A stretch of DNA of 64,000 nucleotides from contig DKSK01000007.1 of NCBI GenBank assembly GCA_002472565.1, positions 60,039 to 124,038 of the forward strand. The letters run 5' to 3'. The notes beneath the pieces were generated by a model. That model was not told the origin of the DNA. It did no database searches and worked only from the letters and a program-made list of their open reading frames with translations. Positions within the stretch are counted from its first letter, which is position 1. Every line of letters starts with the position of its first letter. Below are positions 45,161 through 54,787 of this stretch, one piece after another. The position numbers and the translations under genes were made by a program. Source of the DNA: Bacteroidales bacterium UBA7258 (GTDB taxonomy: Bacteria > Bacteroidota > Bacteroidia > Bacteroidales > UBA932).

Positions 45161-46308
45161 ACGTCTTTGACCAAACAGAAATCCAGGGCCTTTGTAAGGG
45201 CCTCTTTGTCAATATTCTGACCTATAAAGACGAGCTTCTGCATTCTGTCGCCATATTTCGGATCCCAATCCTTTTTCAATTGCTCGTCCGACTCCAGCTG
45301 ACGGCGCAATTCCTCAGGCGGCATAGTGGCGAACCATTGGCCGGCGCCCTTCATCAAAAACTGTTTGCCGCTCTGTTCGAAAAGGTAGCAGATTTTCTCC
45401 TCATCCTTGAAATAGCACATGCCCTTGCAGCGGATGATATTGCGCGGCCACTTCGAGACAAATGCGTCGAACTTGTTGATATCCATCGGATCGCGGCGAT
45501 ACCACACGAAGGTCCCGATTCCGTATTCAAGCTCCTCTTCGCTCTCCAGCTCATTTTCCACCAGATCATCATCCTTGTGCTCCTCGACTTCCTTAATCCA
45601 GGCGGCGGATTGGGCTACCTTGTTGAAATCAAATTTATAGGTGTTGATCAGCTTGTCAAGATCCACATCACAGAAGTCCGTCGGTATGATTTCCGCCTCC
45701 GGCTGAATGGTCCTGACAATCTTTGTCACCTTGCCGAGTTCATCCTTGGAGATTTCCGAAGCCTTGTTGAGCAGAATGATGTTGCAGAACTCAATCTGCT
45801 GCGTGATGAGGCTCTCGATGTCGTCTTCGCCCACATCTTTACGCAGAAGGCAGCTTCCAGTATCAAATTCATCGCGGAGCCTGAGCGCGTCGACCACCGA
45901 GACAATGCAGTCGAGGGCCGGAATGACGTCTCCCACATATGGACCGCCGAGCTGAGGAATACTGCAGATGCTCTGGGCAATCGGGACAGGCTCGCAGATG
46001 CCGCTGGCCTCGATGACTATGTAGTCGAATTTTTTGGTATCTGCAAGCTCGCATAGCTGCTGAATCAGGTCCATCTTCAGGGTGCAGCAAATGCAGCCGT
46101 TCTGGAGAGGCACCAGACTGGAGTCTTTCTCGTTGACGACTCCGCCCTGCTGGATGAGGCTGGCATCGATATTGATCTCGCCTATATCATTGACTATGAC
46201 GGCGAACTTGATGCCCTTTTTGTTCGCCAGAATTCTGTTCAGAAGAGTGGTCTTGCCGCTTCCGAGATAGCCGGTCAGAAGCAGGACCGGAATAACTGAT
46301 TTTGCCAT
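45157..46308 (-). CDS. CobW/YjiA-family GTPase (zinc or cobalt metallochaperone type)
   Basis: A 383-residue GTPase of the COG0523 family. The P-loop is LLTGYLGSGKTTLLNRIL, then VNDIGEINID, the metal-binding CxCC motif as NGCICCTLKMDL, and IVIEASGICEPVP. The guanine-recognition motif is LLNKASE, a variant of NKxD. A C-terminal CobW_C domain carries GTFVWYRRDPMDINKFDAFV. An acidic insert (VEEHKDDDLVENELESEEEL) lies before it. Members deliver metal to client proteins; the metal here is not known. No zinc-uptake site (Zur box) is recognised upstream. Confidence 0.9.
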   Translation of the reverse strand: MAKSVIPVLLLTGYLGSGKTTLLNRILANKKGIKFAVIVNDIGEINIDASLIQQGGVVNEKDSSLVPLQNGCICCTLKMDLIQQLCELADTKKFDYIVIEASGICEPVPIAQSICSIPQLGGPYVGDVIPALDCIVSVVDALRLRDEFDTGSCLLRKDVGEDDIESLITQQIEFCNIILLNKASEISKDELGKVTKIVRTIQPEAEIIPTDFCDVDLDKLINTYKFDFNKVAQSAAWIKEVEEHKDDDLVENELESEEELEYGIGTFVWYRRDPMDINKFDAFVSKWPRNIIRCKGMCYFKDEEKICYLFEQSGKQFLMKGAGQWFATMPPEELRRQLESDEQLKKDWDPKYGDRMQKLVFIGQNIDKEALTKALDFCLVKDV

Positions 46309-46593
46309 TATGTAAATTTCTGTTTTCTGTGGCGGATAGTTTCAGCCCGCCCGACACGCAAAAATACAAAATATGGTCCTTATTTCCTTTCCTGACAAAA
46401 TGGCCATAATCTACGCCCTTCTTCTCGCCATGAAAGTGTCTGCCGGGCCATAGACAGAATGTAGTTCCGGCTGTCAGGGCCGCACTCTTGAAACTGGAGC
46501 GGCCTTTGTCTTGGCATTGCAGAATAGGCAAAAGGCGGCCATGACGAAAGCCATAGAGAGAGGAAAGTTTTAGTTATAGTGTTCACAAAACAG
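46309..46593. other. Spacer without an assignable gene
   Basis: This 285-base stretch between the CobW gene and tRNA-Leu has only a weak 68-codon minus-strand frame (46380-46586). Another frame starts with a signal-peptide-like MAFVMAAFCLFCNAKTKA but stops soon after. It may be gene debris, but nothing can be named. Confidence 0.3.
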
Positions 46594-46673
46594 TGCGGGT
46601 GAAGGGGCTCGAACCCTTACGCCGAAGCACAAGATCCTAAGTCTTGCTTGTCTACCAATTCCAACACACCCGC
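46594..46673 (-). tRNA. tRNA-Leu (TAG anticodon)
   Basis: On the minus strand the acceptor arm GCGGGTG pairs with CACCCGC. The D-arm contains AATTGGTAGAC, the anticodon loop CTTAGGA gives TAG, the extended variable arm TGCTTCGGCGT is typical of class II tRNAs, and the T-loop has GTTCGAGCC. CCA is not encoded. Confidence 0.94.
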
Positions 46674-46724
46674 AAGATGCAGAGATGAAGGGCCTCTGGG
46701 CCGATCATTCTCTCATGTAGCATA

Positions 46725-46754
46725 CAAAGTTATGCACTTTTCCCGAAACTGCAA
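46725..46754 (-). promoter_or_regulatory. Promoter of tRNA-Leu
   Basis: On the minus strand TTG (46754-46752) and TAACTTTG (46732-46725) are 19 bases apart, the canonical Bacteroides spacing, about 50 bases before the mature tRNA. Confidence 0.65.
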
Positions 46755-46849
46755 TGAATGGTAGAAGCATACAGAGGATTGCCGAGACACTTTGTCGGCC
46801 AAGAGTGGCGCTAGCAGGCTCCCAGCTATCCTCTCTCCCAAGTATAAAA

Positions 46850-46881
46850 AAGAAGGCGGCTCAAAAGTGAGCCACCTTCTT
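46850..46881 (-). terminator. Terminator of the second Sus-type operon
   Basis: AAGAAGGCGGCTCA (46850-46863) pairs with TGAGCCACCTTCTT (46868-46881) with one mismatch around a four-base loop. On the minus strand it continues as a T-run. It lies 27 bases after the stop of the BACON protein gene. Confidence 0.8.
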
Positions 46882-46907
46882 CTTAATTGATTCTGATCAT
46901 CCGGACG

Positions 46908-49619
46908 CTAAAGGACCTCGATCTGTACATTGTCGAGGAACCAGCGGTGGAGAATCTTCGTTTTGGATACGGCACCGGTGTAGTCCGTTGGATGAACGAT
47001 CACTCTGGTGTCGGCATCCGCACCCTTGACCATGAAGGACTCAGTCTTCCAAGTCCACTCGTCATTGGTGTACTCAACCTTCTTCTCTCCGTTGATGGTG
47101 CCATTGCCTTCGACCTCGACAACGAGATTGAAGACATCGCCGCCATTCCTGCCCCAGTCGAAACTTACGATCATGTTTCCGGAAGCGCCGAGAGTGACAG
47201 ATGGGAGCCTGATACCGTTGACATTGGAAGTTTTGCTGAACTTGAGGTAGTTTCCTTCGCAGACATAGATAGTCTTGGATGCAGGGAAGAGAGCCTCATA
47301 GCCCTTCTGAGTGAAAGCGTCTACGAAGCCGTCGAGATTGTAGGAGCTGCCGATATTGACAGTCGCCTTATCCTTCATACTGTCGCCCTGCTTATGACCG
47401 CTGTCTTTGTCCATCTGGACGAAAGGCGCCACCCAATCAAAGTTATCCGAGAAGACAATTGTTCCCTTAGGAGTCTGGGTGACCGTGAGGACGGCCTCAA
47501 GATTGTGCGCAGTATTGTAGAAACGTATCGTTCCGGTCCTGTTGTCTCCGCTCGTGTTCGCCCCGACACTGAAAGCGCGGGAAGTAGTGGAAACTATAGA
47601 GAAGACAGCTGGAGACGGCACAGGAGTAATCCAGTCGCCATTGATCTGAACATCATAGCTTACGTTAGCCTGGACATCAACCCTGAAATCACCGCCCTCT
47701 GAAGGAATCGAAACAGAGTTGCCGCTCGAAAGAGAGATGAGAGGGTCGAGGTTTCCGCCGGCAGCAGACTGAACTACGTTCACCACCGCTGTAGAAAGAC
47801 CGGAAGTGATGGTAATCTTAGCCTGGCGCAGGCTGGAAAGGGTGCTCGGCTCGCAAGTTACCGAAATCTCAGAAGGAGTTCCGGCTTGGCCGGAGGCAGG
47901 AGTGAGGGTGAGCCAGGAAGCGTCACTCTTGAGAGAGAAGTTCTGGTCGGAGTTTACCGTGAAGGTAGCCGGGGCGGCAGGAGTGCCCTCGAAGGTCAGA
48001 AGATCTGTGGACACTTCAAGCTTAGCTTCTACAGGATCAGGTTCACCGGACTCTACGCCGTCACCCATCTTAGTCATATAGATACCTGGCTGAGGACAGG
48101 TCACAGGGCTTGGGCTGCTGGTGTTGCTCCTGATGGAGAGACGGGCAGAACCACCGTTACGCTTGGTAAGGGCTCCCTTTCCGTTGGCCTGCCAGTTGGC
48201 GACACAGCGGAAACGCACCTTAAGCTGATCCATGTTCTTCGTTATCTTGAAGTTTTCGTTGACGATGACGTTGGTCCATCCGTCAGAATTCATGGCCGCG
48301 GTATACTCTACTTGAGACGGCATGTCGGTGCTGAGCTTAGGGGTGCCGGCAGTTTTCCATACCTTGCCGTCGAGATACTCGAGGATCCAATACTTCATTC
48401 CGGTAGCGGAAGTTCTCGTACCGAACTTGATATTGAATTCGGTGTTGGCCTTTACTGCGGCATCGCTTTCGAAGAGCCAGTAATCTTCAGGCCATGGGCC
48501 GGTGCAGCGAGGATCGTCGTAATGAGCGCCGGACTGGTCGATATCCATCTTGAACTTTCCGTCAGGATCGGTGTTATCAAGGTCGTAAGGGACGTACTCG
48601 ATGAAGCCGCTGCCAGTCTTGGCAGGGAAGCTGCGAGTAGCGCCATAGGTATCCTTGTAAGTGTTGTAGAAGTCATCTGTGCCGATTTCGAAGACAAGCA
48701 GAGGCACAGCCTCCATTTCGATGTCCTGAATGTCGACAGGGAGGACATAATAGAGTCCGTCGGAAGCTGTTCCGATGTAGAAGCCGGTGATGCCGACCTT
48801 ATGGAAAGCGTAGGTCTGGACCTGGGAAGATGCCGGCTGGAAAACATAGCCGACCTTGGTCTCTCCGTTGCTCAGCGCACCTCCGTCTCCATAGGAGACT
48901 GTAGTGGTGACATACTGGACGGTCGAAGGAGCATAGCCGGAAGCTGAACTGATGTCGACGGTCTCAGGATAAACCACGTCACCATGAGACTGATAGAATA
49001 CGTCATAGCCGCTGACGGAGTTGATTCCGTTGAAGGCGGCTACGTCTCCGGTCACGATGACATTGTCGCCGACGGCAAGGCTCGAATCCTTGAGGGAGAG
49101 GAGAGTCTGAGGAGTCTTCTGCACGAACATGGAAGTGGTCCCGTCAGTCACCACGAAGCCCTCGTTGATGATGGCCGCGACAGTACTCTTGGCGAGTCTG
49201 ACCTTGCTTTCAGCAGGAAGGGCGGCGGCATCAGCCAGAGAAGACTCGGCTACGCTGGAATATGGGTCTCCCCTCTGGGTGACTTTGATATCCACCTCCC
49301 CCAGAGAAGAAGCACCTACTATGAAAATCTTTCCTTCACGGTCTCCGGCCTCTGTATTGGCCTCTGCGGTGAGGGTAACCTCAACCGTACCATAGCCGGA
49401 AGTCGGGGAAATCGTGAACCACGTCTGGTCGATATCGGCCTTCCATTTTCCATCTGCATAGATGGTTATGGTCTTGGTCGAAGCCGTGCCAGGCAGAAGC
49501 ACTTGCGATTCCTGAGGCAAAACAGCCTTGGACTCGGAATCTTCATCCTTAGAGCAGCCGGAAAAAATCAAGCCGGCCGCTCCGATGATGGAGAGTATAA
49601 GATATTTGAAATTTTTCAT
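46908..49619 (-). CDS. BACON-domain surface lipoprotein with OB-like and C-terminal jelly-roll-like regions
   Basis: A 903-residue lipoprotein. The ATG at 49619 begins MKNFKYLILSIIGAAGLIFSGC, lipobox FSGC; the longer frame to 49655 is not needed. Three BACON-type repeats are seen: about 40-115 (ADGKWKADIDQTWFTISPTS), about 540-625 (DQNFSLKSDASWLTLTPASG) and about 630-720 (NGDWITPVPSPAVFSI). Between the first and second lies an OB-like segment (KVRLAKSTVAAIINEGFVVT, VGDNVIVTGDVAAFNGINSV) that resembles the nucleic-acid or ligand-binding fold seen in DUF5689-type lipoproteins, then a discoidin-like part. The end (after 730) is a beta-sandwich. BACON modules are held to bind glycan or mucin or act as spacers. 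It is the last gene of the phosphoesterase-SusC-SusD operon, in the position of a surface glycan-binding protein. Confidence 0.85.
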   Translation of the reverse strand: MKNFKYLILSIIGAAGLIFSGCSKDEDSESKAVLPQESQVLLPGTASTKTITIYADGKWKADIDQTWFTISPTSGYGTVEVTLTAEANTEAGDREGKIFIVGASSLGEVDIKVTQRGDPYSSVAESSLADAAALPAESKVRLAKSTVAAIINEGFVVTDGTTSMFVQKTPQTLLSLKDSSLAVGDNVIVTGDVAAFNGINSVSGYDVFYQSHGDVVYPETVDISSASGYAPSTVQYVTTTVSYGDGGALSNGETKVGYVFQPASSQVQTYAFHKVGITGFYIGTASDGLYYVLPVDIQDIEMEAVPLLVFEIGTDDFYNTYKDTYGATRSFPAKTGSGFIEYVPYDLDNTDPDGKFKMDIDQSGAHYDDPRCTGPWPEDYWLFESDAAVKANTEFNIKFGTRTSATGMKYWILEYLDGKVWKTAGTPKLSTDMPSQVEYTAAMNSDGWTNVIVNENFKITKNMDQLKVRFRCVANWQANGKGALTKRNGGSARLSIRSNTSSPSPVTCPQPGIYMTKMGDGVESGEPDPVEAKLEVSTDLLTFEGTPAAPATFTVNSDQNFSLKSDASWLTLTPASGQAGTPSEISVTCEPSTLSSLRQAKITITSGLSTAVVNVVQSAAGGNLDPLISLSSGNSVSIPSEGGDFRVDVQANVSYDVQINGDWITPVPSPAVFSIVSTTSRAFSVGANTSGDNRTGTIRFYNTAHNLEAVLTVTQTPKGTIVFSDNFDWVAPFVQMDKDSGHKQGDSMKDKATVNIGSSYNLDGFVDAFTQKGYEALFPASKTIYVCEGNYLKFSKTSNVNGIRLPSVTLGASGNMIVSFDWGRNGGDVFNLVVEVEGNGTINGEKKVEYTNDEWTWKTESFMVKGADADTRVIVHPTDYTGAVSKTKILHRWFLDNVQIEVL

Positions 49620-49630
49620 CGCTAAATAGT

Positions 49631-51424
49631 TTAATAAGCAAGTCCGTCTTTCCATCCAGGATTCTGGGTGAGATTTGGATTGAGGGTACGATCGTCGATA
49701 GGAATAGGATAGAGGTAATCCCTGCTCGGGTCGAAGCTAAACTTGAGGTCAGGATGAACCTGCATATAACCATGGTCTCCCTCGCTCAAAACGATGTCTT
49801 TGCCAAGCTCTCCGCTGATAGTGGCTTTTACGCTCTTGTCCTTGGTTCCGGTGTAGATGTAGTAGTCATTGGTTCCGTCGCCGTCGATGTCATAGACACC
49901 AGGGCCAGGGAAATAGACTCCATAATAAGGCTGCGCAAGCATGTCACCATATTTCCATCTCATGAGGTCATCGTATCTGAAGCCTTCCTGCACAAGCTCG
50001 ACAGCCCTTTCACGGCGGATTTCAAGGAGGACAGGGTCGGTGATGCCAGGATTGATCTCCATGAGATATGGATCGGCTACAGTAGGGAGATTGTCAAGAT
50101 CTCCTCCGGTGATTCCCGCCCTGCGGCGGATAGCGCCGACAGTCTGGCTCCAGTCATCGGCGGTAAGGGTTCCGAGCTCGGCCTTTGCCTCGGCATAGTT
50201 GAGCAGGACTTCAGCATAGCGGAAGAGGGCGATGTCGTTGTAGGACTTGTCGAACTTATCCGCGGAAGCGTTGTTGTCCGGCATCACGAACTTCGCTATC
50301 TGGTATCCGGTGAGGGTCACCTTGGAGTCGACTCCCGTCTTAGTGGCGGAATAGGAGTATTTTCCACCCTCCTCTGTAATCCTGCTGTAGCCAGGGATCC
50401 TGATGGTCTGGGCGAGACGTGGGTCACGGTTCGCAGTTTCCTCGGCGAACTGCATCGTCTTCCAGCCCGGCTGGTCTGAGAAGCGGGAACCGTCTCTCAT
50501 AAGGTAGAGGTCCACGAATTTCTTGGTGAGACTCAGACGGCTCTGGCTGCTCATGATGGCAACTGCAGTGGCATTGTGGTAAAGGGCTGTTCCGTTGTCG
50601 AAATTAATCGCGAGAATATCCTCCTTAGGATTGGCGTCATACTCAGAGAAGAGCACCGCATAATCAAGGTCAGGATTGCCCGTTGTGTAGAGGGCGAAAC
50701 CACCCTTGTCCATGATCTGTTTCGCGGCGTCGGCTGCAAGCTGGAGATAGTACTCGTTGCTGTTAGCGCCATCGATGTTGATGCCATGGTACTTTCTGTA
50801 TGTTCCCTCGTAGAGGCAGAAGCGGGCTTTCAAAGCGAGCGCCGCCCACTTTGTAACACGGTAGTTTCCGGAGGAGTAGCTAGCAGGAAGTCCGGCTATG
50901 GCATCGTCGATATCCTCGATCATATGAGTCATGACGACCTCACGGGAATCCCTTGCCTTGTAGAGATCTGGATCGTTGGAACCGAGTTCATGGTCGACCC
51001 AAGGAACATCGCCGAAGCGCTGAACCTTGTCGAAGTAGAAATATGCCCTAAAGAATTTGCAGAGAGCCGTGTACTGTACGGCGGCGGCCTGATCAGTGCA
51101 CTGCTTAGGAATATAATCCAGGCAAGTGTTTATCCTGCGGAGGTCAGACCAGGACCAGCCGCCTCCGGAAGCAGGGACTGTCCTGTAAGTGCCGCCTCTC
51201 ACAAGATTGGAAGGATTGTCGACAACGAACTGGTCGCTCTGCTCGGAATAGATTGACTTCGGAAGAAGATTGTTGTAAAGCGGATTCGTGAAGAGCTGAA
51301 GGTCCGTAGCAGTCCTGAAGTAAGACTCAGGACTCAGCTGTGACTTCGGCTCTTTGTCGAGAATGTCGTCGCAAGCCGAAAGGGTCAGAGCAGAGGCAAG
51401 CAATATCAGTATATATTTTTTCAT
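49631..51424 (-). CDS. SusD/RagB-family outer-membrane lipoprotein
   Basis: A 597-residue surface lipoprotein partnered with the SusC encoded 19 bases upstream. The signal is MKKYILILLASALTLSAC with lipobox LSAC, then DDILDKEPKSQLSPESYF. SusD signatures include CKFFRAYFYFDKVQRFGDVP, the SIDE-like RYAEVLLNYAEAKAELGTL and IRRERAVELVQEGFRYDDLM. It binds the ligand over the SusC channel. The next gene starts 11 bases downstream. The substrate cannot be assigned. Confidence 0.95.
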   Translation of the reverse strand: MKKYILILLASALTLSACDDILDKEPKSQLSPESYFRTATDLQLFTNPLYNNLLPKSIYSEQSDQFVVDNPSNLVRGGTYRTVPASGGGWSWSDLRRINTCLDYIPKQCTDQAAAVQYTALCKFFRAYFYFDKVQRFGDVPWVDHELGSNDPDLYKARDSREVVMTHMIEDIDDAIAGLPASYSSGNYRVTKWAALALKARFCLYEGTYRKYHGINIDGANSNEYYLQLAADAAKQIMDKGGFALYTTGNPDLDYAVLFSEYDANPKEDILAINFDNGTALYHNATAVAIMSSQSRLSLTKKFVDLYLMRDGSRFSDQPGWKTMQFAEETANRDPRLAQTIRIPGYSRITEEGGKYSYSATKTGVDSKVTLTGYQIAKFVMPDNNASADKFDKSYNDIALFRYAEVLLNYAEAKAELGTLTADDWSQTVGAIRRRAGITGGDLDNLPTVADPYLMEINPGITDPVLLEIRRERAVELVQEGFRYDDLMRWKYGDMLAQPYYGVYFPGPGVYDIDGDGTNDYYIYTGTKDKSVKATISGELGKDIVLSEGDHGYMQVHPDLKFSFDPSRDYLYPIPIDDRTLNPNLTQNPGWKDGLAY

Positions 51425-51443
51425 GATGTCTTAGAGTATACCG

Positions 51444-54400
51444 TTAGAAGGTGATATCGATTCCGAACATATAGGTCTTCTGCCATGGATAGAAGGCTCT
51501 GTTGAAGTCATTAGAGCTCCTGTTAAAGGCACCCTCAGGATCGATATACTTCGAGTGCTTCTTCAGAGGAGACCAATAGGCGATATTTTCGCCTGAGAAA
51601 TAGACTCTAACATCACTGATACCAGCTTTCTTGGTGATCTTGGAAGGGATGGTGTATCCCACGGAAAGATTCTTGAAACGGAGGTAGCGGATGTTCTGGA
51701 GATATCTGCTGTTGACCTTGTTGAGCTGTCCGGAGCCGTTGTAGGCATAGTAGGCCACAGCCCTCGGGAAGTAAGCGTCGGTGTTGTTATAATCCCAGAC
51801 GTCATTCAGAAAGTCTTTCGGCAGATATGAAGTCATAGGCTGTGAGAAAGGTCCCCAGAATGCGAAGGAACGGCCGCTTGGATACCAATAATGGTTGCCG
51901 GTGCCCTGGAAGAAGGCGGAAACGTCAAATCCGCGATAGTTGAAGGCAAGGGTGAAGCCGTACTGCAGGCGAGGAAGAGAATTCCCAAGAACCTTGCGGT
52001 CACCTGGATTGTCGACGCTGTTGGAGCCGATGCCGATGACCTTGTCACCGTCAAGATCCAGGTACTTGAGATCACCGGCCTTCCATACTCCGCCAGGAAG
52101 CTGGCCGCTGACATAGGAAAGATCTACTTGTGCCGCATACTCCGCCGCTTCTTGATCGGTCTGGAAGAGGCCGTCGGTCTTGAAGCCCCAGATTTCACCG
52201 AGTTTCATGCCCTTGTAGTAGCTCTTCGCGAAGGTCTTCTGAGGATTGTCGTACTTGGTGATTTCGGAATCATAATCACTGAGCATACCCTTGACACTGT
52301 AGTTGAAAGGTTTTCCCAGTAGCTCGAAGGAATCCTTCCACTCGAGGGAGAATTCAATTCCCTTTGTGCGAAGGTCGGCTGTATTCTGCCTTGGAGCGGC
52401 CGCACCATAGAGCGCCGGCAGGGCATAGCCTTCGGTGAGCATATCCTTGGTGTCGCGGATGTAGGCCTCAGCAGTGAACTGGAGACGATCCTTGAGCATG
52501 TTCAAGTCTAGTCCGACATTGTAATGAATCGCCTTCTCCCAGGTCAGGGATGAGGAGTTCGGAGAAGAAATCGAAGAGTACTTGGAAACCGTGCTCCCTT
52601 CGCCGAAATTGTAGGCCTGGAAGTTAGAGATTGAAATCGTCCTGTAAGCTATGTAGTTGGCTACATTCTGGTTACCGAGGCTTCCGTAGGAGAAGCGGAG
52701 CTTGAGATTGTCGATGTAACGCTTGGCCGGCGCGAAGAAAGGTTCTTCGGAAATTCTCCATCCAAAAGATGCAGAAGGGAAGAAGCCCCATCTATGACCT
52801 TTGGCGAAACGGGAAGTTCCGTCATAGCGGCCGGCCGCCTCGAAGAGGTAGCGGCTCTTATAGTCATAGTTGAAACGTCCGAAGAAGCCGAGGAGGGCAT
52901 ACTCAGACTGGCCGCCCGACACCTTCATTATGGTCTCTCCGTCGGCGTTTGTCCCGACAAGATTAAGGTCGTTAAGTTCCTCGCTGAGCAGATACTGGCC
53001 GTTCGCGCTTACACTCTTCTGGGCCTGTGTCTCGTAATTACTTCCGAGCATGAGGGAGAAGTTGTGGTCATTAGCGATAGTGGTCTTGTATGTACCGTAA
53101 AGGTTGCCGGAGTAATAGTTGTAAGTGGTTGAGCTCTCTGTGAGCTCATCAAGACCCGCACCGGTATCGTAGTAGAGAGTAGGCCCGTCAGGATACTGCT
53201 GCTTATAAGGCAGACGGACATCTCTCGAGGTGTTCCTGCTCTGGTTGAAGCGGTAAGTAAAATTACCGACGATCTCAAGACCCTTGACCGGGGTCATGGT
53301 CAGCTCCGAAGTATTGGAAAAGTCCGTCCTGCGACGGTTGTTCTTGTTCTTTCCCATATCGAGGACGATATGGCGGCCGTTGGCCACGGCGTAAGAACCA
53401 TTGAAGATGCCGTCGAAACGATAGACATAGGAACCGTCAGGATTCTTGATCGGGAAAATAGGCAGAGCGTGGGCCGAGCTGTAGGCGATGACGTTCTCAA
53501 CATCTCCGTCGGCCGCTACATACTTGTAGTTGGAGCCATAGAAAGAAGTGTTGTTGCTGAAGCGCATCCACTTGTTGATCTTGGTGTCGATCTTTGAACG
53601 GACGTTGAACTTGTGGAAGATATCAGGATCCATCTTCATGATACCTGTTTCCTTGTCATAGCCTCCGGAGATGAAGTACTTCGTGTTCTTATTGCCTCCG
53701 GATATAGAGATGTTATGCTGCTGGACAGGATGCTGATCCTTGAAGAGCATATGCCACCAGTCATTGTTACCGTAGTATCTCCACTGGTTCCTTCCGTTGA
53801 TGTTACGCTCGACAACCCATGGACGGGCAGGGTTCTCAGTCTTGTCGTTGACCCTGGCAAGGAGCTGCTGCATGTCGTAGTCATCGTAGAGGACGTAGTT
53901 TGACCCATTGGAAGCCATACGGAACTTATTGATCGTATAGATAGACCAATAGCCCCTGGTCTCATAGTCGGTCGAGGTGGTAGGCTCTTCCCAGCCCCAG
54001 CGTCCGCTGTAGCGCACCGTGGACTTTCCTTCATCGGATTCTCCGCTCTTGGTGGTCACTAGTATGACACCGAAGGCTGCGCGGGCTCCGTAGACGGCGG
54101 CCGCCGCGGCATCCTTGATGACGGAAATAGAGGCGATATCATTAGGGTTTACCCTGTTGATATCTCCGATGGCACCATCAATGAGGACAAGAGGAGAGGC
54201 TCCGTTGATAGAGGTGTATCCGCGGATGTTCAGAGAGCCTGCTGAACCAGGACTTCCGGCCGAGGTCGAAATGTTAAGTCCTGGGACGGAACCCTGAAGC
54301 ATATTGGACACTGAATGTGCGGAACGGTTCTCAAGGGACTTGGAGTCCACCTGGGTGACCGCACCGGTGAGATTCACTTTCTTCTGGACGCCGTAGCCGA

Positions 54401-54737
54401 CGACTACCGTTTCGTTAAGGAGCTGATTATCCTCCTGTAGGACGACGGTAATGCGGTCACGGGAAGCAGGGACTGTCACTTCCTGATCCGAATAGCCCAG
54501 GCAGTTGACCTGCAGGACTACTTCACCGACAGGAACCGACAGCGAGAAGGTACCGTTCTCTTCAGTAACTACGCCCATCGACGGATGCCCCTTGACGATG
54601 AGGGCGGCTCCGGCGATCGGCTGTTGTTGTGTGTCAAGCACAGCACCCGTCAGTGTCCTCGTATTCTGGGCCGGCAGGGCGAAAGCCACAGCCAGAACCA
54701 GAAGCAAAGACATTGCGAAAGATTTAGCTTTAGACAT
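51444..54737 (-). CDS. SusC/RagA-family TonB-dependent outer-membrane transporter
   Basis: A 1097-residue TonB-dependent channel. The signal peptide MSKAKSFAMSLLLVLAVAFA ends in LPAQ; a carboxypeptidase-regulatory-like domain (about 28-110) follows with VLDTQQQPIAGAALIVKG. The SusC linker is LLNETVVVGYGVQKKVNLTG and the plug has SLNIRGYTSINGASPLVLID and DIASISVIKDAAAAAVYGAR. The barrel ends in GIDITF. It is not closely similar to the SusC at 1493-4507 beyond family motifs. The phosphoesterase gene lies 50 bases upstream and SusD 19 bases downstream. Confidence 0.96.
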   Translation of the reverse strand: MSKAKSFAMSLLLVLAVAFALPAQNTRTLTGAVLDTQQQPIAGAALIVKGHPSMGVVTEENGTFSLSVPVGEVVLQVNCLGYSDQEVTVPASRDRITVVLQEDNQLLNETVVVGYGVQKKVNLTGAVTQVDSKSLENRSAHSVSNMLQGSVPGLNISTSAGSPGSAGSLNIRGYTSINGASPLVLIDGAIGDINRVNPNDIASISVIKDAAAAAVYGARAAFGVILVTTKSGESDEGKSTVRYSGRWGWEEPTTSTDYETRGYWSIYTINKFRMASNGSNYVLYDDYDMQQLLARVNDKTENPARPWVVERNINGRNQWRYYGNNDWWHMLFKDQHPVQQHNISISGGNKNTKYFISGGYDKETGIMKMDPDIFHKFNVRSKIDTKINKWMRFSNNTSFYGSNYKYVAADGDVENVIAYSSAHALPIFPIKNPDGSYVYRFDGIFNGSYAVANGRHIVLDMGKNKNNRRRTDFSNTSELTMTPVKGLEIVGNFTYRFNQSRNTSRDVRLPYKQQYPDGPTLYYDTGAGLDELTESSTTYNYYSGNLYGTYKTTIANDHNFSLMLGSNYETQAQKSVSANGQYLLSEELNDLNLVGTNADGETIMKVSGGQSEYALLGFFGRFNYDYKSRYLFEAAGRYDGTSRFAKGHRWGFFPSASFGWRISEEPFFAPAKRYIDNLKLRFSYGSLGNQNVANYIAYRTISISNFQAYNFGEGSTVSKYSSISSPNSSSLTWEKAIHYNVGLDLNMLKDRLQFTAEAYIRDTKDMLTEGYALPALYGAAAPRQNTADLRTKGIEFSLEWKDSFELLGKPFNYSVKGMLSDYDSEITKYDNPQKTFAKSYYKGMKLGEIWGFKTDGLFQTDQEAAEYAAQVDLSYVSGQLPGGVWKAGDLKYLDLDGDKVIGIGSNSVDNPGDRKVLGNSLPRLQYGFTLAFNYRGFDVSAFFQGTGNHYWYPSGRSFAFWGPFSQPMTSYLPKDFLNDVWDYNNTDAYFPRAVAYYAYNGSGQLNKVNSRYLQNIRYLRFKNLSVGYTIPSKITKKAGISDVRVYFSGENIAYWSPLKKHSKYIDPEGAFNRSSNDFNRAFYPWQKTYMFGIDITF

Positions 54738-54787
54738 AATCGATTATTTTGTAGTTAGTAGTAAATAGCTGATATTTAAGTTATTAA

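Noticed and set aside
46380..46586. A 68-codon minus-strand frame before tRNA-Leu
   Set aside because: No homologous pattern, no conserved motif, and no translation signal; left as unassigned spacer.
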